64,000 nt of DNA from JAPLIS01 sp963719415 (GTDB lineage: Bacteria > Babelota > Babeliae > Babelales > Vermiphilaceae). The notes beneath the pieces were generated by a model. It was not told where the DNA came from, did no database searches, and saw only the letters and a program-made list of their open reading frames with translations. Of this stretch, positions 15,965 through 25,305 are shown one piece after another (within the stretch, counting starts at the first letter, position 1; every line of letters starts with the position of its first letter). A program made the translations under genes and the position numbers. The stretch lies in assembly GCA_963719415.1 (NCBI GenBank), contig OY970383.1, positions 682,001 to 746,000 of the forward strand, read 5' to 3'.

Positions 15965-17638
15965 TTATGAAAGTTGTTTTATCGTTAATGATGCTGAGAC
16001 TGGACTTGTAGTAAGAAGAGCTGCGCCAACATTCGTCAATATAGATAAAGCTCCGCCAGCTATTGATGGATTTCTTATACTTAAAACCGAGTTGGCTACT
16101 GTAATCGTGATAAAGAAACTACCAACCAATTGATCAGTAAGATTCTTTGATCCAACGACAGTTTGCGCAAGCTCAACTACTCCAGAACCAGAATCAAGTC
16201 CAACAACTAACTGACCTGCCACTCCTACATAAACCTGAAAAAAAACCTCATACGTACCAATGTTTTTTAGAGTAAAAGTAGAAGAAGTTGCTCGAACAAT
16301 AACAGCACCGTTAGCAGGACCGGTTTGTGGAAATGAAACAGCGCCGCCTACAGAGATGCTACTTGCATTATCACTTGGCATAAGCGCGTAAAAACTCGCA
16401 TAGTTAACAATTCCGGATGCTCCCGTTACTCCAGTAGCCCCCGCGGCACCAGTTAGTCCTGTTGCACCCTGAATCCCCTGAAGACCTTGAGCCCCTGTTG
16501 GGCCTACAGCACCAGCAGCACCCGTAAGACCCTGAAGTCCCTGTAATCCAGTAGCTCCAACAGGTCCTGTATCCCCAATATCACCTTTTAATCCCTGAAT
16601 ACCCTGAAATCCGGCAGCACCCTGAGGTCCCGTTAAACCTATGTCACCTTGCAACCCCTGAGTCCCAGTTTCTCCAGTATCTCCCTTTAATCCCTGAGAT
16701 CCTGGAATTCCCTGCAACCCTTGCGGTCCGATAGGCCCAACGTCTCCTGTCAGTCCCGCATCGCCAGTATCACCTTTTAAACCTTGGGCACCAGTTACGC
16801 CCTGAAGTCCCTGAGGTCCCGTCAAACCTATGTCACCCTTTAATCCTTGAAGGCCCTGAGATCCTGTGACACCTGTATCTCCTTTTAATCCTTGAGGTCC
16901 TTGCAGTCCAGTATCGCCAGTATCCCCTTTAAGTCCCTGCGCTCCGGTTGCTCCAGTAAGTCCAACTTCTCCAGCTGGTCCGACATCACCAATGTCACCC
17001 TTTAATCCTTGCAAGCCCTGAGATCCTGTGACACCTGTATCTCCTTTTAATCCTTGAGATCCTTGCAGTCCAGTATCGCCAGTATCCCCTTTAGGACCCT
17101 GCGCTCCGATTGCTCCAGTAAGTCCAACTTCTCCAGCTGGTCCGACATCACCAATATCACCCTTTAATCCCTGAAAACCCTGAGATCCAGCAGCGCCCTG
17201 AGGCCCTTGTGGTCCAGTATCGCCAGTATCTCCTTTAAATCCTTGAAGACCTTGAGATCCTGTTGCACCAGTATCACCTTTTGTACCATGAAGCCCTGTA
17301 GCGCCCCGAGGCCCTTGTGGTCCGACATCGCCAACGTCTCCTTTAGGACCTGAAGGTCCTGATAATTTCACAATTTCATCAATCGGAACACCTCCCACCA
17401 TAAGAGTTCCTTGAATTTCTGCATTTCCTCCAACAATTAAATCCTGCTGAAGATTCGTATTATTTATTACCGTTAATACTTTAATCAATGCTTCGTACGT
17501 TGTAACACATTTAAAAAAATCACATTTATCTTTTAAATGTATACTTTTTATTTCTTCATTATTAAAAATCTCTTCGTTGCCATAAGTGACTTGCTGGAAC
17601 AACAAAAAAAAGAAAAATATTGTTATTTTTTTCAACAT
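15965..17638 (-). CDS. Secreted collagen-like protein with BclA-type C-terminal domain
   Basis: 557 aa. It has a signal peptide (residues 1-20) and a short N-terminal region (about 21-88). Then comes a long uninterrupted Gly-X-Y tract (about residues 89-405, roughly 105 triplets) made of recurring GLKGDTGDTGLQG-like units. The C-terminal ~150-residue domain (ASFYALMPSDNASSISVGGA, then VSFPQTGP, STFTLKNIGTYEVFF) matches the TNF/C1q-like domain of Bacillus BclA, which trimerises and nucleates collagen folding. It should form a surface or secreted fibre. The repeats are also near-identical in DNA, so copy number can vary. Confidence 0.92.
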   Translation of the reverse strand: MLKKITIFFFFLLFQQVTYGNEEIFNNEEIKSIHLKDKCDFFKCVTTYEALIKVLTVINNTNLQQDLIVGGNAEIQGTLMVGGVPIDEIVKLSGPSGPKGDVGDVGPQGPRGATGLHGTKGDTGATGSQGLQGFKGDTGDTGPQGPQGAAGSQGFQGLKGDIGDVGPAGEVGLTGAIGAQGPKGDTGDTGLQGSQGLKGDTGVTGSQGLQGLKGDIGDVGPAGEVGLTGATGAQGLKGDTGDTGLQGPQGLKGDTGVTGSQGLQGLKGDIGLTGPQGLQGVTGAQGLKGDTGDAGLTGDVGPIGPQGLQGIPGSQGLKGDTGETGTQGLQGDIGLTGPQGAAGFQGIQGLKGDIGDTGPVGATGLQGLQGLTGAAGAVGPTGAQGLQGIQGATGLTGAAGATGVTGASGIVNYASFYALMPSDNASSISVGGAVSFPQTGPANGAVIVRATSSTFTLKNIGTYEVFFQVYVGVAGQLVVGLDSGSGVVELAQTVVGSKNLTDQLVGSFFITITVANSVLSIRNPSIAGGALSILTNVGAALLTTSPVSASLTIKQLS

Positions 17639-17743
17639 TTTTTTCCATATATATTTTTTATTTCAATTAACTTGATATCTTTTTTGAATAATAAATATAT
17701 TTATTATAGTTTGTATAGAATTTAAGTTATGTAATGAATTAAT

Positions 17744-18271
17744 ATGAATAAAAAATTACGCATATTTACTATAGGCCATTCGACAAGATCGATAAAAAAC
17801 TTTTTAGAAATTCTTAAACATTATCATATTGCTGAACTTGTTGACATCCGTACTATAGCAAGATCGCGACACAACCCTCAATTTAATAGCGATGAGTTAG
17901 CACATATTTTAAGAAATCATCATATCGGATACCGACATCAAAAAAACTTGGGAGGCTTGCGACATTCCCTAAAAGACTCAATTAATACAGCTTGGAAAAA
18001 TGCTTCATTCCGCGGTTATGCGGATTACATGCAAACAGAAGAATTCCAAAATGGAATAGAAGAACTTATTAAAATTGCATCCCATAAAACAGTAGTAATA
18101 ATGTGCGCTGAAGCCGTACCATGGCGATGTCACCGATCATTAATTGGCGATGCTTTACTTGTACGAAACATAGAAGTTGATGATATCTTTACTATAAAAT
18201 CAACGAAACCCCACACACTCACTCTGTGGGCTTTCGTACAAGGAACCACTATAACTTATCCTACAAAATAA
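17744..18271 (+). CDS. DUF488 family protein
   Basis: 175 aa. The DUF488 pattern is complete: IFTIGHSTRSIKNFLEIL at the N-terminus, VDIRTIARSRHNPQFN, LGGLR, and the CAEAVPWRCHRSLIGDAL motif at about 126-143. The biochemical function of the family is not established, though the conserved Cys, Arg and His suggest a nuclease-like or redox role. A DNA glycosylase gene starts 5 bp after its stop, and DUF488 and base-excision enzymes are a recurrent pairing. Confidence 0.9.
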   Translation: MNKKLRIFTIGHSTRSIKNFLEILKHYHIAELVDIRTIARSRHNPQFNSDELAHILRNHHIGYRHQKNLGGLRHSLKDSINTAWKNASFRGYADYMQTEEFQNGIEELIKIASHKTVVIMCAEAVPWRCHRSLIGDALLVRNIEVDDIFTIKSTKPHTLTLWAFVQGTTITYPTK

Positions 18272-18276
18272 AAAAA

Positions 18277-18795
18277 ATGGAATACATTATGATAAAATAT
18301 CAAGTAGGCTATGGTTTAAAAATTTTATTTATTGGCATGAATCCGCATCCTGGCTCAGATAGACGTGGCGTACCTTTTTCTAACAATAAAATGTTTTGGT
18401 ATCTTCTTCATGATGCCGGGCTTTTACCTGAGCCACGAGAATTGTTAAAAAATGATATAAAACTTAAAAAACTGTACTTATATTCATTTAAAAACAAATA
18501 TCAATTTGGTTTATTAAATATAGTAGATAGACCTTCACGTACTGCTTCTGAAATTAAAAAAGCAGAAGCATTACCAGGAAGGAAACGTCTGTTAGCAGCG
18601 ATAAAAAAATATCAACCACGAATTGTTTGTTTTATAGGTAAAATAACCTATGAATTGTTTATCGGATCATCAAAAGTTTCTTATGGCTGGCATTCTGATA
18701 TTTTTTTATCAAAAATATATGTTATGCATTCACCTAATCATGGCTTTGCACATATACGAATTAAAGAACTTAAAGAAATTAGCCAAGCCATCTAA
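18277..18795 (+). CDS. Mismatch-specific uracil/thymine DNA glycosylase (MUG/TDG-like)
   Basis: 172 aa from ATG 18277; the ATG at 18289, preceded by TGGA, is an alternative. Motif 1 is GMNPHPGS (MUG family GxNP), followed by FSNNKMFWYLLHDAG, then FGLLNIVDRPSRTASE and CFIGKITYELF. Motif 2 is degenerate: SPNHGFAH in place of the usual NPS/HPS. It should excise uracil or thymine from mismatches. The gene follows DUF488 after 5 bp, so the two are cotranscribed and could share a repair role. Confidence 0.82.
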   Translation: MEYIMIKYQVGYGLKILFIGMNPHPGSDRRGVPFSNNKMFWYLLHDAGLLPEPRELLKNDIKLKKLYLYSFKNKYQFGLLNIVDRPSRTASEIKKAEALPGRKRLLAAIKKYQPRIVCFIGKITYELFIGSSKVSYGWHSDIFLSKIYVMHSPNHGFAHIRIKELKEISQAI

Positions 18796-18806
18796 AAAGT
18801 ATATTA

Positions 18807-19583
18807 CTATTCATCCGAAAACAAATTTCTTAAATAGAGATCCGTATTATCAAGAAACTCTTTGGTGATCTGATAGTGCGATGTATCATGATAAGCAATC
18901 TTATTTAAAAAATCTCCATCGCAAGAATAGATTGTTGCCCCCGGAAAAGCAAGTAATATTGGAGAATGCGTCGCGATAATAAACTGTGTATTAACCTTAC
19001 ATAATTGCTTCATAATCACCAACAAAGACAGTTGCCGTTGTGGTGAAAGTGCCGCTTCTGGTTCATCAAGTATAAAAAATCCTCCTGAACCAAGACGATG
19101 ATTAAAGAACGCAAAAAAACTTTCGCCATGAGACTGTTCATGCAACGACTTTCCTCCGTATGAAGCATATGCATTGCCACCCCCTTCTCGAACAAGAACA
19201 TCCAAATAATTAGCAACATTGTAAAAACTTTCTGCTCTAAAAAAATATCCATCCTTAGGCTTTTGCCTCCAAGAAAGAATTAATTGATCTGACAATTGCT
19301 GTACAGGAGTATAGGCAGATTCGTGAGATGTCTTAAAGTTAATATTTTTACTGCCACCTTCTAGGCCAAACCCTGCTGAGTAAGCGATTGCTTCAAGAAG
19401 CGTTGATTTTCCAGACCCATTCTCTCCCACAAAAAAAGTAACCGGCGTAGGAAAATGTATTTCTGAGAAATTGTTTATAATAGGTAATGAAAAAGGGTAA
19501 TGAACACAATTTTTTGTTCCGGCAAAATTCATAGTAACTGTATCCAACAAGGGACTACTCAAAGAATAACAACAATTGTTCAT
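18807..19583 (-). CDS. AAA/ABC-type ATPase (COG3910-like)
   Basis: 258 aa. Walker A GENGSGKST (residues 53-61), a signature-like region around SHGESFFAFF, Walker B FFILDEPEAALSPQRQ and the switch histidine in IIATHSPILLAFP mark a single-domain ABC-type ATPase without membrane segments. Similar stand-alone ATPases (COG3910) are common but poorly characterised. It ends 11 bp from the convergent DNA glycosylase gene. The two tRNA genes lie upstream on the same strand. Confidence 0.85.
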   Translation of the reverse strand: MNNCCYSLSSPLLDTVTMNFAGTKNCVHYPFSLPIINNFSEIHFPTPVTFFVGENGSGKSTLLEAIAYSAGFGLEGGSKNINFKTSHESAYTPVQQLSDQLILSWRQKPKDGYFFRAESFYNVANYLDVLVREGGGNAYASYGGKSLHEQSHGESFFAFFNHRLGSGGFFILDEPEAALSPQRQLSLLVIMKQLCKVNTQFIIATHSPILLAFPGATIYSCDGDFLNKIAYHDTSHYQITKEFLDNTDLYLRNLFSDE

Positions 19584-19610
19584 ATATTACTCACTCAACG
19601 GAGCCTATTA

Positions 19611-19686
19611 TGGCGTCCCCAATGGGATTCGAACCCATGTTTTCGCCGTGAAAGGGCGATGTCCTAGGCCTCTAGACGATGGGGAC
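19611..19686 (-). tRNA. tRNA-Glu (anticodon TTC)
   Basis: On the minus strand the gene reads gtccccatcgtctagaggcc at the 5' end, with anticodon loop ctTTCac, a T-arm ggttcgaatcc, and acceptor end ggggac plus G discriminator. CCA is encoded (19611-19613). It lies 11 bp downstream of tRNA-Lys. Confidence 0.97.
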
Positions 19687-19697
19687 CTATAAAAAAA

Positions 19698-19773
19698 TGG
19701 TGAGCCGCGTTGGATTCGAACCAACGACCCACAGATTAAAAGTCTGTTGCTCTACCAACTGAGCTAGCGGCTC
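19698..19773 (-). tRNA. tRNA-Lys (anticodon TTT)
   Basis: The acceptor stem gagccgc/gcggctc, D-arm gctcagttggtagagc, anticodon loop ctTTTaa, T-loop gttcgaatc, A discriminator and encoded CCA (19698-19700) are all present. It is the promoter-proximal member of a two-tRNA unit with tRNA-Glu. Confidence 0.97.
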
Positions 19774-19784
19774 TTACTCACTAA

Positions 19785-19813
19785 AATGTATAAGTATCAC
19801 GTCTTTTTGTCAA
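19785..19813 (-). promoter_or_regulatory. Sigma70-type promoter of the tRNA-Lys/tRNA-Glu unit
   Basis: On the minus strand a perfect TTGACA (19808-19813) is separated by exactly 17 bp from TACATT (19785-19790). The -10 box ends 11 bp before the mature 5' end of tRNA-Lys, so transcription would begin just upstream of the tRNA. Confidence 0.8.
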
Positions 19814-19935
19814 GTAAAACAAGGTTTTTTGTTAAATTTTATCTAATAATCTGAATTTTCACCCAACAAACAGTACTTTTGCTGGCAAATAAAAAATTAA
19901 ACCCATTCAAAAAATACATAACGCCATATAAATTC

Positions 19936-21291
19936 TTATCCAACAAATAATGCCTTTGCTAGTAAACAAAAAATTACCACACCCAAAATATCCATCACCG
20001 TTGCCAAAAAAGGTCCTGCAAAAAAAGCTGGATCGATATTAAAACGACGTAAAACAAAAGGGGTTACGATTCCTAAAATTGATGAGATAAATATAATAAG
20101 CCCAACCGTACCGCTCACAATAACACTTTTAATAATATTTCCACCAGTAAAATAGACTCTAACAAACGATATTATGGCAAGAGAAATAGCAATACTGCCG
20201 GTCAAAAATAATTCTCGTCGCAATAGATGAATTAAATTAGCAGAATGAAACTCACCAGAGGCTAAGCCTTGAATAACAACAGCAGAAGCCTGACTTCCCG
20301 CATTACCACCGGCACTAGTAAGCATCGGAAGATAGGACGTTAGGCCGATTATATATATCTCATACGCTCTTATCATCGGGCCAGAACAAGATTCAGCAAT
20401 TAAAAGAGCAACGAGGACAGAACTACGTTGATAAAAAAGACGAACAAATGACATCTGAAAATAGGGGTATTTCATAGGAGGAAGCGCTGCCATTTTCTGC
20501 ACGTCTTCACTGGCTTCTTTAACAATAACATCAATCAGCGTATCTGACGGAATAACTCCTAAAAAGATATTATTATCATCAACCACCGGCACCGTAATAA
20601 GATCGTAATGAACCATTTTTTTCGCCACATATTCTTGATCATCAGTCGCTCTGACAACAAGCTCATTTTTATGCATAAAACTAGAAATTCTTACTTCTGG
20701 CTTATGCAAAACAAGATCCTCTAAATTAATATGTCCCTGCAACAATTGACTTTTATTAGTAACATAGATTTGTTGATAAATATCACGATTAGCCGAAAGT
20801 CGCTGAATAAGAGCTATACTTTTTTCTACGGTAAAATCCGCCATCAAACTTAGCGCCTCTGTATCCATAATACCACCAGCAGAATCCGGTTCGAATTTCA
20901 ACAAAGAAAGAACTTTTTGTCGTACTTGTTTATGTAATAGATTAAGATAAAGAGGCAATTCTTCATCAGAAAGTACATCGAATAAATCAGTCAACTCATC
21001 TATTGGCAATGCGTGCAAAGCTGTCGCTTTTTCGGCGTCAGTCATAAAAGAGAGCATAAAAATTTTCATCGTATCTGAAAGCTCAAGGAAAACTTTTAAT
21101 TGCGTAGCAGAAGAAAAACGAGAAAATAATTTTTGCGCATTATTCCGAGAAATCGTATCAAAAAATTCTGCACAATCCGCAGGATGCACCTTTAAAAGCT
21201 CCTCCCAGAGAGAAATACCTAAGGGAGTTTTTTGACCTATAACGGCTGCAATATTATCCTCTATTTCTTTGAATAATTTATTTCCTTCCAC
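19936..21291 (-). CDS. mgtE: Magnesium transporter MgtE
   Basis: 451 aa. I use the GTG at 21291 because AAAGGAG lies 7 nt upstream; the longer TTG start at 21312 would include that ribosome site in the coding region. Order: MgtE N-terminal helical superhelix domain, a CBS pair (with VPVVDDNNIFLGVIPSDTLIDV), the plug helix, then five transmembrane helices with the conserved LTSAGGNAGSQASAVVIQGLASGE. It is a Mg2+-gated Mg2+ channel of the inner membrane. Length is normal. Confidence 0.95.
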   Translation of the reverse strand: MEGNKLFKEIEDNIAAVIGQKTPLGISLWEELLKVHPADCAEFFDTISRNNAQKLFSRFSSATQLKVFLELSDTMKIFMLSFMTDAEKATALHALPIDELTDLFDVLSDEELPLYLNLLHKQVRQKVLSLLKFEPDSAGGIMDTEALSLMADFTVEKSIALIQRLSANRDIYQQIYVTNKSQLLQGHINLEDLVLHKPEVRISSFMHKNELVVRATDDQEYVAKKMVHYDLITVPVVDDNNIFLGVIPSDTLIDVIVKEASEDVQKMAALPPMKYPYFQMSFVRLFYQRSSVLVALLIAESCSGPMIRAYEIYIIGLTSYLPMLTSAGGNAGSQASAVVIQGLASGEFHSANLIHLLRRELFLTGSIAISLAIISFVRVYFTGGNIIKSVIVSGTVGLIIFISSILGIVTPFVLRRFNIDPAFFAGPFLATVMDILGVVIFCLLAKALFVG

Positions 21292-21416
21292 GGAAAGACT
21301 CCTTTCTGCCAATATATATAAAATACTACTAATCTATAACATAATTTTGTCTCTTTCTGTTTGTTTACTCTTCTAGCTTACCCATTCAACTTAAAACAAT
21401 CAATTCAATATTCCAT

Positions 21417-21445
21417 TTGACTTTAATTCTCAATTAGAATACTAT
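21417..21445 (+). promoter_or_regulatory. Candidate sigma70-type promoter upstream of the RluA-family gene
   Basis: TTGACT (21417-21422), a 17-bp spacer and TACTAT (21440-21445) lie in the divergent intergenic region, about 108 bp before the ATG at 21553. No other strong promoter pair is obvious there. Confidence 0.5.
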
Positions 21446-21552
21446 TTTAATAAGAAAATCAATTACTTTCTATTTATCTATTGGTTCAGGAGATATCGTT
21501 TTTGATTTTTTTTGTAGCCCTACAATAAAAGCAAACAAAAAGAGAACTTATT

Positions 21553-22677
21553 ATGAGCGCTGAAAAAACGATTCTGTCAAATTCAAATACTATCTTTTCT
21601 ACCCTTTCTGTGCCTGAGAATATTCATAATCTCAGAATTGATCAGTTCATAGTTAGCCAATTTGCAGAATATTCCCGCAGTTTTTTTAAAAAACTAATCA
21701 CCAAACAGAACATACTTCTCAATAGCATTCCTATCAAAAAAGCTGGTGTGATCGTTAAGCCTGGTGACGTTATTACTATTTTGGTATCACCAGATCCCGA
21801 TATTAAAGAATTATTAAAAAAAAAATTATTAGCTGGCTCTGAATCAAAAAACAAAAAAATAGAAATAAACAAGTCTAAACAAAATAAGTCGGGAGAGAGT
21901 GCATCAGAAGCTAGCACGTTAAACAATAATAAATTAGAATCTGACGAATTAGCAGATAATGAGCCAGAAAGTAGTCATCCTATTTTTCACGTTTCTATTT
22001 TATATACCCATGAACATTTCTTGATTATACATAAACCATCTGGCCTTACCGTACACAAACCACACGCGCACAGCAACGAAATCACCGTAGTCGACTGGAT
22101 ATTAGCTCGTTATGAAGAAATCGCTCATATTGGCTTAATTGATCGCCCAGGCATTGTGCATCGAATTGATAAGAACACATCAGGCTTACTTATAATTGCC
22201 CGCACCAACTATGGCCATGCTGCTTTTAGCAAACTCTTTAAGGATCGTATGATTCATAAAATATATCTCGCTTTTGTTAAAGGCCATCCAGATAGAAGCG
22301 GGACAATAGAACTTGCCATCGGCAGAGATCCGGTAACCAAAACAAAAATGATTGCTTTAGAAGCTAACGATCTTCGATCATATCGTATGCCAAAAATGCG
22401 AGACGCCCTAACTCACTATCAAGTTAAGCACTATTCTGATATCTATAGCCTTCTTGAAATAAAACTTATTACCGGCCGTACACACCAGATACGTGCGCAT
22501 TTTGCAGCCATAGGCCATCCGCTTGTTGGAGATACCGTCTATGGCGGCCCAGAATCGCCATATATAAAAAGACAAGCGTTACACGCTCATTCTATTTCTT
22601 TTGTTTTTGATGGCCAAAAATTCTCATTTTCTTGCCCCATTCCCGCTGATATGCAGAGCCTTATAAAAACAATATAG
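21553..22677 (+). CDS. RluA-family 23S rRNA pseudouridine synthase
   Basis: 374 aa. An N-terminal S4 RNA-binding domain (RIDQFIVSQFAEYSRSFFKK, residues about 27-85) is followed by a Lys/Ser/Glu-rich insert of about 50 residues. The catalytic domain holds GIVHRIDKNTSGLLIIART, with the catalytic Asp in HRIDKNTSG, and a C-terminal GRTHQIRAHFAAIGHPLVGD. The layout is that of RluD/RluC. Which uridine is modified cannot be read from sequence. The linker is longer and of lower complexity than in E. coli RluD. Confidence 0.92.
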   Translation: MSAEKTILSNSNTIFSTLSVPENIHNLRIDQFIVSQFAEYSRSFFKKLITKQNILLNSIPIKKAGVIVKPGDVITILVSPDPDIKELLKKKLLAGSESKNKKIEINKSKQNKSGESASEASTLNNNKLESDELADNEPESSHPIFHVSILYTHEHFLIIHKPSGLTVHKPHAHSNEITVVDWILARYEEIAHIGLIDRPGIVHRIDKNTSGLLIIARTNYGHAAFSKLFKDRMIHKIYLAFVKGHPDRSGTIELAIGRDPVTKTKMIALEANDLRSYRMPKMRDALTHYQVKHYSDIYSLLEIKLITGRTHQIRAHFAAIGHPLVGDTVYGGPESPYIKRQALHAHSISFVFDGQKFSFSCPIPADMQSLIKTI

Positions 22678-22778
22678 CTATTCGAGTTAAAACAACTGTA
22701 TTATTTGGAAAATTCTTAAATACAATGCGTCAGCAAAATTATTTCACGAAAGTAAAAGACTTGCACTTCGAACTTAAA

Positions 22779-23906
22779 TCAACCGTTCTGTATGTTTTTT
22801 ATTTTAATTATAAAAAAATAAAAAATTGCAGCAAAAACATTGAAAAAAATCAACAAAACAAACCATCTACCTCTCGTGTTAAATTTTCTATTGAAACAGT
22901 CTACCAACATCCAAATCCAAAAGAAGAATACTATTAACCAAAAAAATAATAACACTAAAAATAGATTCCCAAAATATGACGAACTCAATTTTGCGGCAAA
23001 ATCAGTATCAAAAAGAAACCACTCATTATTTTGCTTTGAAAAAATAAAATAAGTATCAAAATTATTCATTTCCCATCCCGAACCACGAGCTGAAAAAATA
23101 CCAGTAATTTTAACTTTATCTTGACCAATAAATTCTACCCGATCACAAAGAGGCTTTATATCTAATAAATATAAAAACCCTTTTTTTGTATTTATTTTAA
23201 TTTTTTCTTTTAAACCTACACAATCTGCAGAAATTATAGAATCTAGAGCTTGTTGATTGCCAGCATTAACAGCATCAACAAACGCTATAAGTTTATCTTT
23301 AACAGGAACAAATGCTACAGCTCCATGCTGCATAAGAAGCAGCTTAACTCCTTCATCCTTAGATGCGTCTAACGGAGAAAAACCCCCTAGTGTTAAACAA
23401 TTAACCTGAATGTCTTTTCGCTTAAGAAGCTCACGAACAATTTCAACATATCCTCCACCTGCAGCACAAAGCAGCGGCGTTATGCCTTTATTATCAGCAG
23501 CATTTACCTTTATATTTTTTATATTTAATAATTCTTTGACTATTGCTAAATGCCCCCCACAAGCAGCTCTATATAAAGGAGATACTCCTATCTGATTTAC
23601 AATATTTGGGTCAGCCCCATAGCTAAGCAAAGTTTTAACAATTAATAAATACCCTGCTGCTGCAGCGACACTTAAAGGTGTATTTTCTATTAAACTAAGA
23701 CAATTGCTATCTACGCCATCGGCTAGCAATTGTGAAACACCAACTAAATCCCCACTTTCAATAGCATCAAATAATGAATCGCGTCGATCCAATACAGACA
23801 CAGCATCAATCGCAGCCCTTAAACTACAAAAGCTAATCGAAAATGAGAAAATGGCCATAACAAACATAACAAATGCTATACATAAATTTTTGGCACATGG
23901 CTTCAT
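22779..23906 (-). CDS. Ankyrin-repeat membrane protein with NTF2-like and PLDc_N domains
   Basis: 375 aa, ATG at 23906 after GGGAAG. An N-terminal hydrophobic segment (about 8-30) exports or anchors it. Four to five ankyrin repeats follow (about 45-190; for example TPLSVAAAAGYLLIVKTLLS, SPLYRAACGGHLAIVKELL). A SnoaL/NTF2-like region (about 200-305, VKDKLIAFVDAVNAGNQQAL to NNEWFLFDTDFAAK) comes next. The C-terminus is a two-helix PLDc_N-like module (FWIWMLVDCFNRKF, ending FFIIKIKNIQNG). The ankyrin part would face the periplasm or exterior. The combination is unusual. Confidence 0.82.
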   Translation of the reverse strand: MKPCAKNLCIAFVMFVMAIFSFSISFCSLRAAIDAVSVLDRRDSLFDAIESGDLVGVSQLLADGVDSNCLSLIENTPLSVAAAAGYLLIVKTLLSYGADPNIVNQIGVSPLYRAACGGHLAIVKELLNIKNIKVNAADNKGITPLLCAAGGGYVEIVRELLKRKDIQVNCLTLGGFSPLDASKDEGVKLLLMQHGAVAFVPVKDKLIAFVDAVNAGNQQALDSIISADCVGLKEKIKINTKKGFLYLLDIKPLCDRVEFIGQDKVKITGIFSARGSGWEMNNFDTYFIFSKQNNEWFLFDTDFAAKLSSSYFGNLFLVLLFFWLIVFFFWIWMLVDCFNRKFNTRGRWFVLLIFFNVFAAIFYFFIIKIKNIQNG

Positions 23907-24457
23907 AAAACTTCCCCAATAACTACATAGATAACGATAAATATATTCAAATTATATATAATGCTAATGTATGTTTTTTTGTTTGTCCAACGGAGTCATA
24001 ATGCCCTTTAGCCTGAAGCTAAAATGCAAAAATCTAACTTCAAACTATAAACAAAACATACATTGATTATTTTTTTATTCGATATTTTTCTATTTATCTA
24101 TAGACCTAGACTCTCTAGCTACTCATCCCCTCTTAAACTGCACGATTGCCTTAACAATTCTGACTCCATAACTAGTTCCAAGCCTACCCTATGACTGCCC
24201 CCAAAAACCTAAAAAAGCCCATAAAAAAATAACAAAAAATAGTTTGTGCTTACGTTTTACAGCAAAACAAACCTGAATGACCACTATCGCTACTATGATT
24301 GCTATTCAAAGATTACTATTCAAAAGAAAGCATAAAATTAAACAAGCATTTTAATACTGATATACACTAAAAAAAATATACGATTTAATTTGCCTTTTTA
24401 AAAAAAGAACGATAGCATATCTACATGCTAAGGAGGAATTGTGGTAATGAAGCAAAC
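23907..24457. other. Intergenic region without a supported gene
   Basis: About 550 bp of AT-rich sequence between two minus-strand genes. I find no open frame with a ribosome site longer than a few codons. A strong AAGGAGG at about 24429 on the plus strand precedes only MKQT and a stop, so it is either a relic or chance. No tRNA, repeat or clear terminator was found. Confidence 0.5.
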
Positions 24458-25159
24458 TTAACTACGCTTTCTCTTGGCATAAGAATATGATCTCTTTTTA
24501 AGTAGATCAAACTGTTTCATAAATCGCTCAATATATATTTTACCGGTAAATATCATGGCATATTCTTGATTGCTTTCGCATGCTGCCCGAGTAAAGTTGC
24601 AAGATCCAGCCCAAACATACGGTTGTCCATTTTTGTTTTTGGTAAAAAGAGCAAATTTATGATGCATTATTGTTGAAAGTCCTGGTTTGCCATGCTGAGT
24701 ATTATACACAAATACTGGTACACAAGCATCACATAGGCTGTGTATCTTATTATAACGATCTTTTAAACCACTAGAATCAGTTATCACTTCCACCAAAACT
24801 CCTCGCCGTGCGGCTTCAATAAGAGCTTGCGCTATTAACCTATCTGAAAAAACAAACACGGCAACAGCAATACGCTCTTGTTCTTGGCTAATTAAATCTA
24901 GGAGATAATCTCTCACATTATCGTCGGGAGAAAAAAGAATAAGTGGCACAGTAGTAGTATCTGTTGGCGGCTCTTCTGTTTGATCTAAACCGACATTTCT
25001 ACTCGATAAAAAAGCTCTGTTTTGCTGCTTAGCATGTTGCTTAGGATCATACCCGATTATAAAATGTGTTTTACCAAAATTTGCTCCCCCAACATGAAAT
25101 AAAAAAACGGTAAACAAAAAAGTTATGGCAATACAAAAAATACGTAATTTCGATTTCAT
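24458..25159 (-). CDS. Exported phospholipase D-like (Nuc-type) protein
   Basis: 233 aa, ATG at 25159 after AGGATATAT. Signal peptide at about residues 1-26. The single PLD catalytic core resembles small bacterial nucleases: ILFSPDDNVRDYLLDLISQE, ITDSSGLKDRYNK, MHHKFALFT, then AGSCNFTRAACESNQE. The HxK of HxKxxxxD is kept, but the Asp position is Thr (HHKFALFT), and the trailing GSxNxT/NQE element is intact. Activity as dimeric nuclease or lipase is plausible but the missing Asp makes it uncertain. Confidence 0.82.
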   Translation of the reverse strand: MKSKLRIFCIAITFLFTVFLFHVGGANFGKTHFIIGYDPKQHAKQQNRAFLSSRNVGLDQTEEPPTDTTTVPLILFSPDDNVRDYLLDLISQEQERIAVAVFVFSDRLIAQALIEAARRGVLVEVITDSSGLKDRYNKIHSLCDACVPVFVYNTQHGKPGLSTIMHHKFALFTKNKNGQPYVWAGSCNFTRAACESNQEYAMIFTGKIYIERFMKQFDLLKKRSYSYAKRKRS

Positions 25160-25305
25160 ATATATCCTATTAAAATTGCTACTATATTTCTATCATACTA
25201 TTATACTTATTATCCTGCTAACAATTATCAAAATATAATTTTCACCAAAAACTATCTTGCCATCACCACCTCTATCGATTGGGATATCTCAATAGCTAAG
25301 CCATT

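Noticed and set aside
16400..17350. Short periodic repeats that could be mistaken for a CRISPR array or minisatellite
   Set aside because: They are in frame Gly-X-Y codons of the collagen-like gene; no spacer structure and no cas gene.
24429..24452. Strong AAGGAGG followed by ATG
   Set aside because: The frame is only MKQT before a stop; probably chance or a relic.
23907..24457. Possible small RNA or riboswitch in a 550-bp gap
   Set aside because: No recognisable conserved RNA motif, promoter pair or terminator was found.
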